A stretch of DNA of 64,000 nucleotides from Rhizobium etli CFN 42 (GTDB lineage: Bacteria > Pseudomonadota > Alphaproteobacteria > Rhizobiales > Rhizobiaceae): contig NC_007761.1 in assembly GCF_000092045.1 (NCBI RefSeq), positions 2,793,001-2,857,000 of the forward strand, read 5' to 3'. The notes under the pieces were generated by a model. The model did not search any database and was not told where the DNA came from. It saw nothing but the letters and a program-made list of their open reading frames with translations. A program made the translations under genes and the position numbers. Below, piece by piece: positions 40,584 to 49,477 of the stretch. Numbering within the stretch: position 1 is the first letter of the stretch; every line of letters begins with the position of its first letter.

Positions 40584-41357
40584 CTAGCGCCGGTTACCGC
40601 TTCCGAAATACCAGTCGATGACGGGCAGCATGGCGACGTTATAGGGATGGGCCGCTGGATCGGCCGAACGGATCGCCGCCGCACCTGCGATTTCCTTGTC
40701 CTCGGCCACCAGCATGTGGGCCTCGATCCGCTCCACCATCTCGTCCGCCGTCATGTCGAAGCGGAAGAGCCTGAGCAGCGTCACCGTGCGCCTGGCATGG
40801 CTGGCAAAGAGCCCTTCCGCTGCGACCGCATCGGCCAGGTCCAGTCCGGTCTCCTCGTGAACTTCGCGACGCATATTGGCCTCGATGTCGCAGCGCCCGT
40901 CGATGATGTCCTCCGGCTCCAGCGAGCCGGCCGCGAAATAGACCTGGCCTGGATTGGCGGTATGCGCGCCCATGCGGATCGCCACCAGCGCGCCGTCCGA
41001 GCTTTCGAGCACCGGATAGGCGAAGATGTGCAGGCCGCCCTGGCGCTGCGGCTGCCGGCGCCACCACATGAAGGCGGAAAATGGAGTGACGTAGCCCTCG
41101 CCTGCAATCCCCTCTTGGCTGAACGACAGCCGCTGTTGGAACACCAGGCGGCCATCGAACAGCGCCGGGTTGGCGGCGGTTTCCTTCGCCCAGTTTTCAC
41201 GGATCGCCGCTTCCTCGGCGGTGACGAAGGGATGGGTGCCGGGCAGCACACGCAGGTCGACGCCGGCGATCGGGAAAACGGTCGCTTCCGGCGGCCAGTC
41301 CAAAAAATCATCGGAGATATCGCTCGTCGGAAATTTCATATTCAAATTCGTTTTCAT
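40584..41357 (-). CDS. Nudix hydrolase
   Basis: 257 residues; ATG at 41357 (an alternative lies at residue 7). Nudix box: the REVHEETGLDL part is clear, near residues 155-165 in the longer sequence, with the preceding Gly about 12 residues earlier. The head (about 25-100) is hydrophobic-rich with VTPFSAFMWWRRQPQRQGGL, unlike small MutT enzymes, resembling the YfcD/CoA-type long Nudix proteins. Its start overlaps the stop of the EEP phosphatase gene by four bases, so they form an operon. Substrate unknown. Confidence 0.88.
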   Translation of the reverse strand: MKTNLNMKFPTSDISDDFLDWPPEATVFPIAGVDLRVLPGTHPFVTAEEAAIRENWAKETAANPALFDGRLVFQQRLSFSQEGIAGEGYVTPFSAFMWWRRQPQRQGGLHIFAYPVLESSDGALVAIRMGAHTANPGQVYFAAGSLEPEDIIDGRCDIEANMRREVHEETGLDLADAVAAEGLFASHARRTVTLLRLFRFDMTADEMVERIEAHMLVAEDKEIAGAAAIRSADPAAHPYNVAMLPVIDWYFGSGNRR

Positions 41358-42463
41358 GGGAGATCCAGTGTCATGACGACGGGGCAGTGATCGGATGCTT
41401 TCGGCCGGTCCCAGCCAGTGCGTGGATATCGCTCCACCTCCTGGCCTGGCGGAAAGACGGTGCGGTAGGGCTGGCCGTTGCGGATGATTTCGGGCACGCG
41501 GCCGCTATTATGGGCGGCAAGCGCGGGGGAAAGCCAGATATAATCGAGCTGGCAAAGGTGCTGCTCCTGCGGTCCGCGCGCGTGATAGAGCGTCCAACGA
41601 TCAAGGGGTTGGCGACGGACCACGACATTTTCGGCAAAGCCGTCATGACTGAACACGTCGAGCGCGCTTTCGGCCTCTGGCTGATGCTCGAAACGATAAC
41701 CGGCGCCGCGCCGGCCAACAACATCGACGCGCTCCTGATAATCATTCATATCACCGCAAATGGCGAAGCTCTTCTTGGCCGTGCGGCCGGCGCCGAACCT
41801 GTCCTCGATGATGCGGCGCACGGCGCGCGCTTCGGCACGACGGAGCGGCAGCGTCGACTGCCGCCCGTCCAATCCGTCACGGGGGTTGCCCATCGATTTG
41901 AAATGCACGACGTAGAGCGAGAGCGGTCGGCCGCCGATCAGAAGATCGAGCTCCAGGCAATCGCGCTTGAAGATCTTGTCGTCGATGCGATTGGTGAGCG
42001 CCAGGTCCTCATCGAAGAGATCAAAGTCGCGATAGGTCTTCATTGCATGGCTTCTGATGTCCTTGACTTCGATCTTCTGGCCGTCGCGCGTTTCCTCGCG
42101 CATCAGGACAGCGACATCGATGCCGCGGCTGTCATTGCCCTCGACCAGGAATTTCTGTCGGTAGCCGTTTCCGACCATGCGGAAGAGATAGCCGTATTCG
42201 AAGGCCTGCAGAGCAGCCATATTGTCGATTTCCTGCAGGCAGAGAATATCGGCATCCGCATCGGCGATGGCGAGCGCCGTCATCTGCCTGGTGTCGTCGG
42301 CCGCGGCGATCACCCGGGCCTGCTCGAGCTGCTGGTAGACGCCCTCGCTGTTGACCTCGAAGAGCTTGATGACGCGGTCCTGGCGCAGCTGATTGCGGAA
42401 GCCGGTAAAATCGAAACGGGTCAGCAGGTTTTCGACGTTGAAAGTGGCGAGGCGAAGCGACAT
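41354..42463 (-). CDS. Endonuclease/exonuclease/phosphatase-family protein
   Basis: 369 residues of the EEP (DNase I-like) fold: LRLATFNVENLLTRFDFTGF opening, LCLQEIDN (catalytic Glu), CGDMNDYQERV (metal Asp/Asn) and KASDHCPVVMTLDLP with the terminal His. Members act on DNA, RNA or phospholipids. It is translationally coupled to the Nudix gene downstream (ATGA), an arrangement that suggests a joint nucleotide or phosphoester clean-up role. No signal peptide seen. Confidence 0.88.
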   Translation of the reverse strand: MSLRLATFNVENLLTRFDFTGFRNQLRQDRVIKLFEVNSEGVYQQLEQARVIAAADDTRQMTALAIADADADILCLQEIDNMAALQAFEYGYLFRMVGNGYRQKFLVEGNDSRGIDVAVLMREETRDGQKIEVKDIRSHAMKTYRDFDLFDEDLALTNRIDDKIFKRDCLELDLLIGGRPLSLYVVHFKSMGNPRDGLDGRQSTLPLRRAEARAVRRIIEDRFGAGRTAKKSFAICGDMNDYQERVDVVGRRGAGYRFEHQPEAESALDVFSHDGFAENVVVRRQPLDRWTLYHARGPQEQHLCQLDYIWLSPALAAHNSGRVPEIIRNGQPYRTVFPPGQEVERYPRTGWDRPKASDHCPVVMTLDLP

Positions 42464-42735
42464 GGCGGGAGTCCGGTTGCGGAGCGTACCTTAACCGGCA
42501 ATCGCCGCAGGGAAAGACGGCAGACCAAGAAAAATGCGGACAAGTGCCGTCTGCGCCTAGATATGGCTGGGCGGGCTTGAAGTGGCATTATCGTGAGGTT
42601 GGCCGTGTCCGCCATCAGGACTGCTCGACGAGCTGCTGTTGCTCGAACCGCGGTATAAGTCATTTGGGCTAAATGCCTGGGTGCGTTCGCCCCGCTCCGA
42701 AGACGGGCATCCCGTAGACGCCGGTTCTCTATACA
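42464..42735. other. Intergenic region, 272 bases
   Basis: Between the ABC transporter end and the EEP gene on the same strand. A Ser-rich minus-strand ORF (60 codons) begins right at the tail of the displaced TOBE sequence but has no independent support. No other feature is visible. Confidence 0.4.
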
Positions 42736-42890
42736 TCAAAGTCGCCAGCCCGCACGGATGACGGCGCGCACGCCTTCACCAGTCACGACGGCCACGCGGC
42801 TGTAGGCGCGCAGCGTCTGCCCGTTGCCGAGCGTCAGCTTCACGGCGTAGCGCTCACCCTCGAACAGCACGGATTCGACGGTTGCGGCAG
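42736..42890 (-). pseudogene. Out-of-frame TOBE C-terminus of the ABC ATPase
   Basis: In the +1 frame the reading continues AATVESVLFEGERYAVKLTL, GNGQTLRAYSRVAVVTGEGV, RAVIRAGWRL then stop TGA at 42736-42738. This is a typical TOBE end of Fbp-type ATPases. It would rejoin the ATPase if the six-G run were five. Either a sequencing error, a real mutation, or a phase-variable tract. Confidence 0.75.
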
Positions 42891-43756
42891 CCCCCCTCGC
42901 CGCCGATGATCACATCTTCCGGCCGCACGAGAATATCGGCGCCATCGGTGTTGGCCGCCTGCAGCGCGTCCTGCAGTTCATCCCATTCCAGCTGGCGTTC
43001 GCCGCCCATGACAGGCAGCGTCAGGATCGCGCCGCGCCCGATGAGGCCGCCCACGATGCGACCCTCCGGCCGGGCATAGATCTCGGCTGGCGGCGCCACC
43101 TGCAGCAGGCGGCCTTCGGACATAACGGCGACGTCGGTCGCCAGCGCCATCGCCTCGCTCTGGTCGTGGGTCACGTAGATCATCGTGGCACCCGAGCGCT
43201 GGTGAAACTCGCGGAAGGTCTCCTCCATCTCATGCTTCAGGTGCCGGTCGAGATTGGCGAGCGGCTCGTCGAGCAGCACGACGTCGGGCGAGGTCACCAG
43301 GCAGCGGGCGAGCGCGACGCGCTGGCGCTGGCCGCCGGAGAGATCGGCTGGCCGCCGGCCCGCATAATCGGCAAGCCGGACGGTGGAAAGCGCCTCGCCG
43401 ACCTTCGCCCGGTATGCCTCGCCCGAGACGCCGCGCACTTTCAGGGGATAGCCGACATTGCCGGCGACGCTCATATGCGGCCAGAGCGCATAGGACTGGA
43501 AGACCATCGCCATGTTGCGCTTCTCGGGCGGCAGCGACTGGGCGGCATCGGCCAGCAGCCGCTCGCCAAGATGGATCGAGCCGTCGGAGGGCGTCTCGAA
43601 GCCGGCGATCATCCTGAGCACCGTCGTCTTGCCGCAGCCGGATGGCCCAAGCAGCGCCAGGAAGCCGCCCTCGCGCACATCGAGCGAGAAATCGCTGACA
43701 GCCGCGCGCCCGGTGCCGAAATCCTTGGCCACCCGGTTGAGGGTCAGTTTCGCCAT
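42854..43756 (-). CDS. Fbp/Pot-type ABC transporter ATPase with frameshifted C-terminus
   Basis: 300 residues from MAKLTLNRVAKDFGTGRAAV. Walker A GPSGCGKTT, Q-loop VFQSYALWPH, signature LSGGQRQRVALARCL, Walker B VVLLDEPLANLD, switch YVTHDQSEAMALA. The C-terminus shifts frame at a run of six G (plus-strand 42891-42896), so the last 20 residues (CRNRRIRAVRG) are alien and the TOBE tail is out of frame. The main ATPase core is intact, and the protein may still function. Overlaps the permease stop by 13 bases. Partner of an iron(III)-type importer. Confidence 0.87.
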   Translation of the reverse strand: MAKLTLNRVAKDFGTGRAAVSDFSLDVREGGFLALLGPSGCGKTTVLRMIAGFETPSDGSIHLGERLLADAAQSLPPEKRNMAMVFQSYALWPHMSVAGNVGYPLKVRGVSGEAYRAKVGEALSTVRLADYAGRRPADLSGGQRQRVALARCLVTSPDVVLLDEPLANLDRHLKHEMEETFREFHQRSGATMIYVTHDQSEAMALATDVAVMSEGRLLQVAPPAEIYARPEGRIVGGLIGRGAILTLPVMGGERQLEWDELQDALQAANTDGADILVRPEDVIIGGEGGCRNRRIRAVRG

Positions 43757-45438
43757 GGCACCACCCCCTTCGGCAGGTGTTTCGCCAGCAGTTCCAATAG
43801 CAGCATCATGATGACGACCATGAGGACGACGAGCACGGAGAGTGCCGAAGCAAGGTCGGAGCTGCCGCTGTCGTCGAGATTGTAGATGGCAACGCCGAGC
43901 GTCTGGGTGCCGGCCGACCAGAGCAGCGCGGAGATCGTCAGCTCGTTGCAGGCGATGAGGAAGACGAGGATGACGGAAGCGCCGGCGGCGGGCGCAATCA
44001 GCGGCACGATGATATCGGAAAGCCGCCGAAAGAAACCGGCGCCGGAAAGACGGGCTGCCTCCTCCAGCGCCGGATCGAGCTGGTGGAAGGCGCTGACCAC
44101 GGGTTTCAGGCTGACGGCGAAAAACCAAGAGAAATAGGCGATGAGAATGATCCAGATCGTGCCGTAGAGCGAGATGTGGAGGAACGGGATCGGTGCCGCG
44201 AAGAGCAGGATGAAGGCGACCGCCATGACGATGCCGGGCAGCGAATAGGGTATCTCGATCAGGCTGGCGATGATGCGGGAGGCCGCATCCTTTCGCCGCG
44301 TCAGCATATAGGCCGCAAGCACGGTCACCACCAGGAGACAAACGGCGGTGGCGCCGGCAAGCGAGATCGAATTGACGAAAGCGGTGCGCGTCACCGCCTG
44401 CCGGAAGAGGATCTCCTCAAAGGCATGCAGCGACATGGTCTTGAAGGTCAGCGGCACGCCATAGGCCGGCACCAGCGCGCCGGCGACGAGCGCGAAGAAG
44501 GGTGCGGCGAGCATGAAGGACAGGATCGCCCAGAGGATCGGCGTGAAGAGAAACCGCCAGGCGCCGAGCTCGACGGCGGCACTCGCCCCGGACAGGCCGA
44601 TGACGCGGTAATCGCGGCCTCTGAGCGCCCGGTCCTGGATCATCAAGCCCGCTACCGAGATCATCGCGATGATCGCCGAGAGCACGGCGACATCGCCGAA
44701 CGTGCGGCTGGTGAAGGCGGAAAACTTGGTGAATACAAGCGTCGGCAGCGTGAAGATCGAGGCGGGAATGCCGAGAATGGCGGGAATGCCGAAATTGCCG
44801 GTGCAGGAGACGAAGGAAATCGCCGCCCCCGCGATGATGCCGGGCAGCGACAGAGGCAGGATGATGTCGCTGAAGACCCGAAAGCTGGAGGCGCCGGAAA
44901 GCCGCGCGGCCTCAACACCATCGCGCGGCAGCGTCATCAGCCCGGCCCTAAGCGCGAGATAGACGAGCGGCGCATGCTGCACGCCATAGAGCAGCGCGAT
45001 GCCGCCGACCGAATAGAGCGGCTGCGGCGAGCCGAGCGGCGGAGCGATCGCCAGCGCCTTCAGCAGCGGGCTTGACGGCCCCGACATCTGCACCCAGGCA
45101 AGCGCCGTCACCTGCGGCGGGATCATCATCGGCAGCACGAAAAAGAAGCTGAGCAGCCCCTTGCCGCGAATATCCGTCAGCGTCAGCAGGAAGGCGAAGA
45201 GACAGCCGATGACGAGCGAGATCATGGTGCCAACAACGGATGTGACGATGGTGTAGTAGGTCGCCGACCAGAGCGACGGCGCGCTCAGCACATCGATGAT
45301 GCCTCCATTGGCGAAGGCCGCGATCCCGACCATGGCGAGGCGGGCGAGCGGCAGCACGCTGAGGATCAGCACGGTGATGACGACAAAAGGAAACAGCCAG
45401 GGCGGCTGGCTGTTTCCTGTTCTGACATAGCCTGGCAT
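43744..45438 (-). CDS. ABC transporter permease with two FbpB-type domains
   Basis: 564 residues, twelve or so membrane helices in two homologous halves, each with the EAA loop that contacts the ATPase (VEAARLSGASSFRVFSDIIL in the first; LEEAARLSGAGFFRRLSDII in the second). This double permease is typical of iron(III) or 2-aminoethylphosphonate/thiamine importers. It lies between the binding protein gene upstream (7 bases) and the ATPase downstream (overlap), forming a complete importer. Substrate is probably ferric iron or an organophosphonate. Confidence 0.93.
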   Translation of the reverse strand: MPGYVRTGNSQPPWLFPFVVITVLILSVLPLARLAMVGIAAFANGGIIDVLSAPSLWSATYYTIVTSVVGTMISLVIGCLFAFLLTLTDIRGKGLLSFFFVLPMMIPPQVTALAWVQMSGPSSPLLKALAIAPPLGSPQPLYSVGGIALLYGVQHAPLVYLALRAGLMTLPRDGVEAARLSGASSFRVFSDIILPLSLPGIIAGAAISFVSCTGNFGIPAILGIPASIFTLPTLVFTKFSAFTSRTFGDVAVLSAIIAMISVAGLMIQDRALRGRDYRVIGLSGASAAVELGAWRFLFTPILWAILSFMLAAPFFALVAGALVPAYGVPLTFKTMSLHAFEEILFRQAVTRTAFVNSISLAGATAVCLLVVTVLAAYMLTRRKDAASRIIASLIEIPYSLPGIVMAVAFILLFAAPIPFLHISLYGTIWIILIAYFSWFFAVSLKPVVSAFHQLDPALEEAARLSGAGFFRRLSDIIVPLIAPAAGASVILVFLIACNELTISALLWSAGTQTLGVAIYNLDDSGSSDLASALSVLVVLMVVIMMLLLELLAKHLPKGVVPWRN

Positions 45439-45445
45439 GAAGAGA

Positions 45446-46423
45446 TCAGTTCGAGCCGTAAATGCCCGAGAACGTTTTCAGATCCTGGTCGGTATTCTTC
45501 AGGGCTTCTGCGGCATTGACCGGCAGGACCCTGATCGTCTCGCGCGCCGGGAAGCCGTCCGGCACCTTCATGCCATTGCGTGCCGGGATGTAGCCGAGCT
45601 TGAGGAAGCCTTCCTGGCCCCTTTCCGAGAGCACGTAATCGACGAACTTCTTGGCGGCCTCGGCATTCCTAGTGCTGGCGAGGATGCCGACCGGCTCGGT
45701 CACGGCCGAAACGCCTTCGCTCGGGAAGACGAACTCGACGGGCGCGCCCTTGGCCTTCTCGCGGATCGGCAGGTAATCGACGACCATGCCGTAAGCCCTT
45801 TCGCCCGAGGCGACCGACTTCAGCACGGCGCCATTGCCGCCGGCGGCGATCGCGCCGTTTTCGGCGAGCGACTTGTAGAAATCCCAGCCGAGGCCGGGAA
45901 CGGCGGCAAGCGTCTGGGCATCGATGAGGGCCGCACCCGAAGCGAGCGGGCTCGGCATGGTGACGAGGCCCTTGGCTTCCGGCCTGGTCAGATCCTTCCA
46001 GCTCGCAGGCTTCATGCCAGCCGAGGTATTGTACATGATGCCGGTGGTGATCAGCTTGGTCGAGTAATAGTAGCCGTCGGCATCATAGAGCGTGGCGTCG
46101 TATTGGGCGGCTTCCGGCGACTTGTAGGCGAGCAGCTTGCCCTCCTGCTTCAGGCGCTCCAGCGTCACCATATCGGCGATCAGGAGAAGGTCGGCCACCG
46201 GATTGCCGGCCTGGATCTCGGCCTGCAGCTTGGCGATGATCTTCGGCGTGCCGTCGCGCACCCAGTCGACCTTGATATCGGGATTGACGGCCATGAAGCC
46301 ATCGACCGTCGCCTGCGCGTCTTCGTTCGGCTGGCTGGTGTAGAGAACGAGGTTTGCGGCTGAAGCCGGAATGGCAAGCAGGCTCGCGGCGAGAAGGGCT
46401 GCGGCGGAAACGATCGTCTTCAT
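45446..46423 (-). CDS. Periplasmic binding protein, iron/phosphonate ABC importer
   Basis: 325 residues. Signal peptide MKTIVSAAALLAASLLAIPA then SAA. Fold and pattern of the Fbp/AfuA/PhnS class: NLVLYTSQPNEDAQATVDGF, GYYYSTKLITTGIMYNTSAG with neighbouring Tyr residues that coordinate iron in Fbp proteins, and YGMVVDYLPIREKAKGAP. First gene of the operon, with GGGAGG before the ATG. The Tyr pair favours iron(III), but 2-aminoethylphosphonate-binding relatives look similar. Confidence 0.9.
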   Translation of the reverse strand: MKTIVSAAALLAASLLAIPASAANLVLYTSQPNEDAQATVDGFMAVNPDIKVDWVRDGTPKIIAKLQAEIQAGNPVADLLLIADMVTLERLKQEGKLLAYKSPEAAQYDATLYDADGYYYSTKLITTGIMYNTSAGMKPASWKDLTRPEAKGLVTMPSPLASGAALIDAQTLAAVPGLGWDFYKSLAENGAIAAGGNGAVLKSVASGERAYGMVVDYLPIREKAKGAPVEFVFPSEGVSAVTEPVGILASTRNAEAAKKFVDYVLSERGQEGFLKLGYIPARNGMKVPDGFPARETIRVLPVNAAEALKNTDQDLKTFSGIYGSN

Positions 46424-46557
46424 GGGAGGCGTCCTCGGAATTGCGTCACCCCTCCCTTATTAGGGGTCGTTGACAGAGATGTGACAGGCGGCGGCAGGCC
46501 CCCGCTTGCCGGCATTCGGGCCGCGGCACTTTCGCGCCGCGGCCCTTGGATCGAACG

Positions 46558-47325
46558 CTACTTCGCGGCCTCTTCGATCAGTTCGGCGACCTTCACAGGA
46601 TGCGACACCATCACGACGTGGGAGGCGCCATCGACGACGACGGTGCGCTTGGACCCTGCCCGCTCGGCCATGAAGCCGAGGGCTGCGGCCGGGATGTTCT
46701 TGTCACCGGTGCCGTAGACGAACCAGGACGGCAGCTTCTCCCAGGCGGGCTCGCCGGATTTTTCGGTGAGCGCCGCTTCGGTGATCGGCCGTTGGGCGGC
46801 CGCCATCAGCGCAGCCTGTTCGGCCGGCACGTCGCTGGCGAACTGGTCATGGAACTTCGCCTGGTCGATATAGAGATCAACACCGCCGGTGCTGAGCTTG
46901 ACCGGAGCCGCCAGGGCTCCGCTCAGCGTGCCGCCGGGAAACTTGCCGGCAAGATCGGCAACCGATTCCCCGGCTTCAGGAGCGAAGGCAGCAACATAGA
47001 CCAGCGATTTGACGTTGCCGTGGCCATTGGCCGCTGTCGAAATGACCTGGCCGCCATAGGAATGGCCGACGAGGACTACGGGGCCGGCGATGCTGCCGAC
47101 GACGTCGGAGACATAGGCAGCATCATTGGCAACGCTGCGCAGCGGATTGGCGGCCGCCACGACCGGGAAGCCGTCCTTGCGCAGGATTTCGACGACGCCG
47201 TTCCAGCTGGATGAATCGGCAAAGGCGCCATGGACGAGGACGACGGTCGGCTTGGCCGTCTCGGCAACGGCAGCACCGGAGAACAGAGCGCCCGCCAGGG
47301 CAACGGCAGCAGCAAACTTGAACAT
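46558..47325 (-). CDS. Secreted alpha/beta hydrolase
   Basis: 255 residues from MFKFAAAVALAGALFSGAAV, a signal peptide, with AAAGGA before the ATG; the frame to 47400 adds no signal. Hydrolase fold with nucleophile elbow GHSYGG (Ser), a late His in DGASHVVMVSHP, and the oxyanion-type HGAFADSSSW. Similar to the non-haem haloperoxidase/EstB-like group, whose natural role is often esterase. It is divergent from an OhrR-like regulator gene, so it is probably that regulator's target. Periplasmic. Confidence 0.88.
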   Translation of the reverse strand: MFKFAAAVALAGALFSGAAVAETAKPTVVLVHGAFADSSSWNGVVEILRKDGFPVVAAANPLRSVANDAAYVSDVVGSIAGPVVLVGHSYGGQVISTAANGHGNVKSLVYVAAFAPEAGESVADLAGKFPGGTLSGALAAPVKLSTGGVDLYIDQAKFHDQFASDVPAEQAALMAAAQRPITEAALTEKSGEPAWEKLPSWFVYGTGDKNIPAAALGFMAERAGSKRTVVVDGASHVVMVSHPVKVAELIEEAAK

Positions 47326-47516
47326 TGGTCTTTCCTTTCGTCGGTTGGATGTCACATGAGCCGAAGCGGAGTTGACGTGCTTTCCGGCCCTCAAATTCAT
47401 TATTTATTTTGTCTACGATTTCTTTGTGCCCGATCTATCTAATCCATCTCTTCCCACGCGTCAATAGCTTGCAAACAGATCGCGCACAAATTATACTCAA
47501 CAGAGAGGAGAGCGTG

Positions 47517-47987
47517 ATGAAAGACACCACATCGAATGATCTCGCCGACGTGCCGCAGATTGATGAAATGCTTTGCTTTTCAATCTATTCGGCCAGCCAT
47601 GCCTTCAACCAGCTTTACCGCCCCCTGCTCGACGAAATGGAACTCACCTATCCGCAATTCCTGGCGATGACCGCCCTGTGGGCGCGTGACGACCGCACGG
47701 TGAAGGATCTCGGCGAGACGCTTTTCCTCGACTCCAGCACCCTCACTCCGCTGTTGAAGCGGCTGGAAAATATAGGCCTCGTCACCCGCAACCGGAATCC
47801 CGCCGACGAACGCCAGGTGCTGTTGCGCCTGACGAAGAAGGGACTGGCACTGAAAAGCCGCGCCACCCATGTGTTCGACTGCATCGGCAAGGCCGTCGGC
47901 CTCGACCCCGAGACCGTCGGCAAGATCCGGGACACGATCGCGTCGATCCGCGACAACATTCACAGCAGGGACAAGGACGAGGCCTGA
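47517..47987 (+). CDS. OhrR-like MarR-family redox regulator
   Basis: 156 residues from MKDTTSNDLADVPQIDEMLC, ATG with AGGAG 6 bases upstream; a longer frame lacks a site. The sequence around Cys20 (DEMLCFSIYSASHAFNQLY) equals the peroxidatic-Cys region of OhrR, and the winged helix is LGETLFLDSSTLTPLLKRLE followed by NRNPADERQVLLRLTKKG. OhrR senses organic peroxides and represses a hydroperoxide-detoxifying gene; here the divergent gene is a secreted hydrolase rather than ohr. Organic peroxide sensing is likely. Confidence 0.88.
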   Translation: MKDTTSNDLADVPQIDEMLCFSIYSASHAFNQLYRPLLDEMELTYPQFLAMTALWARDDRTVKDLGETLFLDSSTLTPLLKRLENIGLVTRNRNPADERQVLLRLTKKGLALKSRATHVFDCIGKAVGLDPETVGKIRDTIASIRDNIHSRDKDEA

Positions 47988-48193
47988 GGCAAGGCCACCT
48001 CCCCGCACCGCTGCGACGATTTTCGTTCGACAAGCCGGCGGCATATTGTACGATCCGTCTGCCGCCGCCACGCGCGGCCCGAAATGCCGGCACCCGCTAT
48101 CTTGCCTAACCTCACGCAGGCGTGAACACGCCGCCATTGCCATTCGGCCGCGCTGGGGTACGTCAACCCGGTTTCGATGAAGGAGGAGTTTCA

Positions 48194-49252
48194 ATGGAAT
48201 ATCGCCTGCTCGGCCGTTCCGGCCTGAAAATTTCGACTTTGACCATGGGCACGATGACCTTCGGCGGCGTCGGCTGGGCGAAGATGGTCGGCGATCTCGG
48301 CGTCTCCGAGGCGAAGAAGATGATCGACATGTGCATCGATGCCGGAATCAATCTGATCGACACCGCGAACGTCTATTCCTCAGGCGAATGCGAAAATATC
48401 ATCGGCGAGGCGCTCGCCGGCAAGCGGCCGCAGGGCGTGCTGCTCGCCACCAAGGCCCGTTTCGGCATGGGCGACGGCCCGAATGACCGCGGCCTGTCGC
48501 GCTACCACCTGATCCGCGAATGCGAGGCGAGCCTGAAGCGCCTGAAGACCGACGTCATCGACCTCTACCAAGTGCATGAATGGGACGGCCAGACGCCGCT
48601 CGAAGAGACGATGGAAGCGCTCGACACGCTGATCCGCCAGGGCAAGGTGCGTTATGTCGGCTGCTCGAACTATTCCGGCTGGCACATCATGAAGGCGCTC
48701 GGCATCGCCAACGAGCACCGCTACCAGCGCTTCGTCAGCCAGCAGATCCATTACACGCTGGAAGCGCGCGACGCTGAATACGAACTGCTGCCGATCTCGA
48801 TCGACCAGGGGCTCGGCGTGCTGGTCTGGAGCCCGCTCGCTGGCGGCCTGCTTTCCGGCAAACACCGCCGCAACCAGGCCGCGCCCGAAGGTACGCGCCA
48901 GTTCGCCGGCTGGACCGAGCCGCCGATTCGCGATGAAAACCGCCTCTGGAACATCGTCGAGACGCTGGTAGCGATCGGTGAGGAGCGCGGCGTTTCGGCC
49001 GCGCAAGTGGCGCTTGCCTGGCTGATCGGACGCAAAGCCGTCACCTCGGTCATCATCGGCGGGCGCACCGAAGCCCAGTTCCGCGACAACATCGCTGCCG
49101 CCGAGCTGACGCTGACCGATGAAGAGCGCAAGCGCCTTGACGCAGTCAGCCTTCCGCCGGTGCTCTATCCCTATTGGCACCAGCTGAACACGGCCAGCGA
49201 TCGGCTGAGCGAAGCCGATCTCGAACTTTTCGGCCCTCATCTCCAGCAATAG
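48194..49252 (+). CDS. Aldo/keto reductase
   Basis: 352 residues from MEYRLLGRSGLKISTLTMGT with AAGGAGGAG before the ATG; the frame opens 24 codons earlier without a site. TIM-barrel AKR with the catalytic set: Asp in LIDTANVYSSG, Tyr in the same stretch, Lys in LLATKARFG, His in YQVHEWDG. IIGGRTEAQFRDN and VIIGGRTE bind NADP. AKR11/YajO-like family. Substrate unknown. Monocistronic, with a palindromic repeat block downstream. Confidence 0.9.
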   Translation: MEYRLLGRSGLKISTLTMGTMTFGGVGWAKMVGDLGVSEAKKMIDMCIDAGINLIDTANVYSSGECENIIGEALAGKRPQGVLLATKARFGMGDGPNDRGLSRYHLIRECEASLKRLKTDVIDLYQVHEWDGQTPLEETMEALDTLIRQGKVRYVGCSNYSGWHIMKALGIANEHRYQRFVSQQIHYTLEARDAEYELLPISIDQGLGVLVWSPLAGGLLSGKHRRNQAAPEGTRQFAGWTEPPIRDENRLWNIVETLVAIGEERGVSAAQVALAWLIGRKAVTSVIIGGRTEAQFRDNIAAAELTLTDEERKRLDAVSLPPVLYPYWHQLNTASDRLSEADLELFGPHLQQ

Positions 49253-49326
49253 TGCCGGAGGCCTTGCACGGTGAAGGATACGCGTCACGATGCACTTGCA
49301 CCGCAGGAAGCACTTCTCCCTCCTCG

Positions 49327-49441
49327 CTCATTCCTGTGCCTGTCACAGGAATCCAGCGTAAGAGTCAATCACGGCGCGGACGCGCCGTGGCTGGATTTCT
49401 GTGACATCCCTCGGGCAAAGCCCTGAGGACGCAGGAATGAG
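49327..49441. repeat. Composite palindromic intergenic repeat (family A), copy 2
   Basis: Same module order as copy 1: ATTCCTGTG/CACAGGAAT at 49330-49352, CACGGCGC/GCGCCGTG at 49370-49389, then a variant third module (ggatttctgtgacatccctc, 49391 onward) ending gcaggaatgagg. Between the AKR and aminotransferase genes. Confidence 0.75.
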
Positions 49442-49477
49442 GAACGAGAGGGCGTTCGTGCAGCCGCTCTCAAGCAA

